Assembly: GCA_017427525.1 (NCBI GenBank)
Contig: JAFRSP010000073.1
Span: 1-39,983 of the forward strand
Origin: Clostridia bacterium
Lineage (GTDB): Bacteria; Bacillota; Clostridia; Oscillospirales; Feifaniaceae
Length of the DNA stretch: 39,983 bases
Reading direction: 5' to 3'
The notes beneath the pieces are model-generated. The model was given only the letters and a program-made list of their open reading frames with translations. It had not been told where the DNA came from and searched no databases. Of this stretch, positions 39,228 through 39,983 are shown piece after piece. The number at the start of each line of letters is the position of its first letter. The first letter of the stretch is position 1. The translations under genes and the position numbers were made by a program.

Positions 39228-39983
39228 TCAGGCCTTGCGGTCGACCTCCACGGTGAGATGGCCATCGACGGCATCCACCGTCAGAGCGTCTCCCGCATGA
39301 AGGTTGCCCTCGACGATCCGGCGGCCGATCAGGGTCTCAACGTTCTGTTGCAGATACCGGCGAAGCGGACGGGCCCCGTAGATGGGATCGTATCCCTCTC
39401 GCAGGATCTGCTCTCTGGCCGCCTCGGTCAGACTGCAGGTGAGCTGGCGCTGAGCCAGGCGGCCTCCAAGCTCCTGCATGAGCAGGTCGAGGATTTTTGC
39501 GATGTCGTCGTGGGTGAGCGGCTTGTAGAAGACGATCTCATCCAGCCGGTTGAGGAATTCAGGGCGGAAGGAACGCCGCAGCAGCGCTTCGACTTCTCTG
39601 CGGGCGTCCGGCGTGATTTCGCCCGCCGCATCGATCCCGTCGAGCAGGATGGGAGAGCCCAAATTGCTGGTGAGGATCAGGATGGTATTCTTGAAATCAA
39701 CGGTACGTCCCTGAGAATCGGTGATACGGCCGTCGTCGAGCACCTGAAGCAGGACATTGAACACATCGGGATGTGCCTTTTCGATCTCATCAAACAGCAC
39801 AACACTGTAGGGCTTGCGCCGCACTGCCTCGGTGAGCTGACCGCCCTCTTCGTATCCGACGTATCCGGGAGGCGCGCCGATGAGGCGGGAGACCGAATAC
39901 TTCTCCATGTATTCGCTCATATCGATGCGGATCAGATTCCGTTCGTCGTCAAAGAGCGCTTGTGCCAGAGCCTTGGCCAGCTC
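39228..39983 (-). CDS. clpB: ATP-dependent disaggregase ClpB (C-terminal part, truncated by the window)
   Basis: Open to the window edge; the 251 residues seen cover the second half of AAA domain 2 and the C-terminal domain. Visible are the pore loop region [20 protein letters not shown], Walker [21 protein letters not shown], sensor 1 ILTSNLGS, the arginine-finger segment [17 protein letters not shown] and sensor 2 [10 protein letters not shown]. ClpB resolves protein aggregates with DnaK; the missing Walker A and N-terminal parts lie to the right. ClpC or ClpE are less likely because the C-terminus has the short ClpB-like end. No stress element can be judged since the promoter lies outside. 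Confidence 0.9.
   Translation of the reverse strand, partial: ELAKALAQALFDDERNLIRIDMSEYMEKYSVSRLIGAPPGYVGYEEGGQLTEAVRRKPYSVVLFDEIEKAHPDVFNVLLQVLDDGRITDSQGRTVDFKNTILILTSNLGSPILLDGIDAAGEITPDARREVEALLRRSFRPEFLNRLDEIVFYKPLTHDDIAKILDLLMQELGGRLAQRQLTCSLTEAAREQILREGYDPIYGARPLRRYLQQNVETLIGRRIVEGNLHAGDALTVDAVDGHLTVEVDRKA

Noticed and set aside
1..39983. CRISPR arrays, rRNA genes, complete prophages or replication origins
   Set aside because: No regularly spaced direct repeats, no rRNA-like sequence, no phage structural genes and no DnaA-box cluster were seen on reading.

Overview
The window is GC-rich chromosomal DNA from a spore-forming, low-redox Firmicute of the class Clostridia (Oscillospirales/Ruminococcaceae-like). 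The evidence is core Firmicutes gene order (rplI-dnaB next to tilS-hpt-ftsH; rpsF-ssb-rpsR; hisS-aspS), sporulation genes (spoIIE, and ypeB behind a textbook sigma-G promoter), GdpP-type c-di-AMP turnover, a methylglyoxal synthase of Bacillus type, and queT with a preQ1-type leader. Several genes start with TTG. The first ~1.6 kb is visibly AT-richer than the rest and is accessory DNA.

Region 1-1640: a 5'-truncated large serine recombinase, a second ORF remnant that abuts it, and a 962-bp transposon-like unit. This unit has 21-bp terminal inverted repeats and a perfect 8-bp flanking duplication. It carries a putative lipoprotein and no transposase. Region 1641-12529 (minus strand): one long probable operon read from a consensus promoter at 12501-12529: rarA, a DUF2232-type membrane protein, gdpP, rplI, dnaB, tilS, hpt, ftsH, ending at a terminator at 1641-1681. 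Region 12661-15360 (plus): dus, whose promoter would give an almost leaderless mRNA, then an ECF sigma factor with its overlapping zinc-type anti-sigma factor. Region 15519-18276: a TPP riboswitch with its terminator, an unexplained ~300-nt structured leader, then thiM-thiE-tenA (thiazole salvage, thiamine phosphate synthesis, pyrimidine salvage).

Region 18313-21320 (minus): a secreted polysaccharide deacetylase and spoIIE. Region 21482-21756: tRNA-Met, a strong terminator, and tRNA-Glu directly after it. Region 21846-28114 (plus): a MinD-like ATPase, mgsA, a 64-residue very basic protein, hisS, aspS and a methyltransferase of the HACDxATD family. Region 28137-31349: an orphan P-loop protein with a DUF1266-like lipoprotein. 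Next to them is a phage-like switch: three translationally coupled small genes (two Cys-rich) divergent from an XRE/S24 CI-like repressor, with a near-perfect 15-bp inverted repeat over the divergent promoter.

Region 31396-34058 (minus): an orphan substrate-binding lipoprotein and the rpsF-ssb-rpsR operon. Region 34174-38583 (plus): a protein with S1 repeats, ypeB without sleB, and a queT / double CHR-transporter operon behind a structured, probable preQ1, leader. Region 38604-39983 (minus): a DUF1232 membrane protein and the C-terminal part of clpB, cut by the window edge. The best candidates for something undescribed are the transposase-less lipoprotein element (639-1616) and the repressor/Cys-rich switch (29746-31266).
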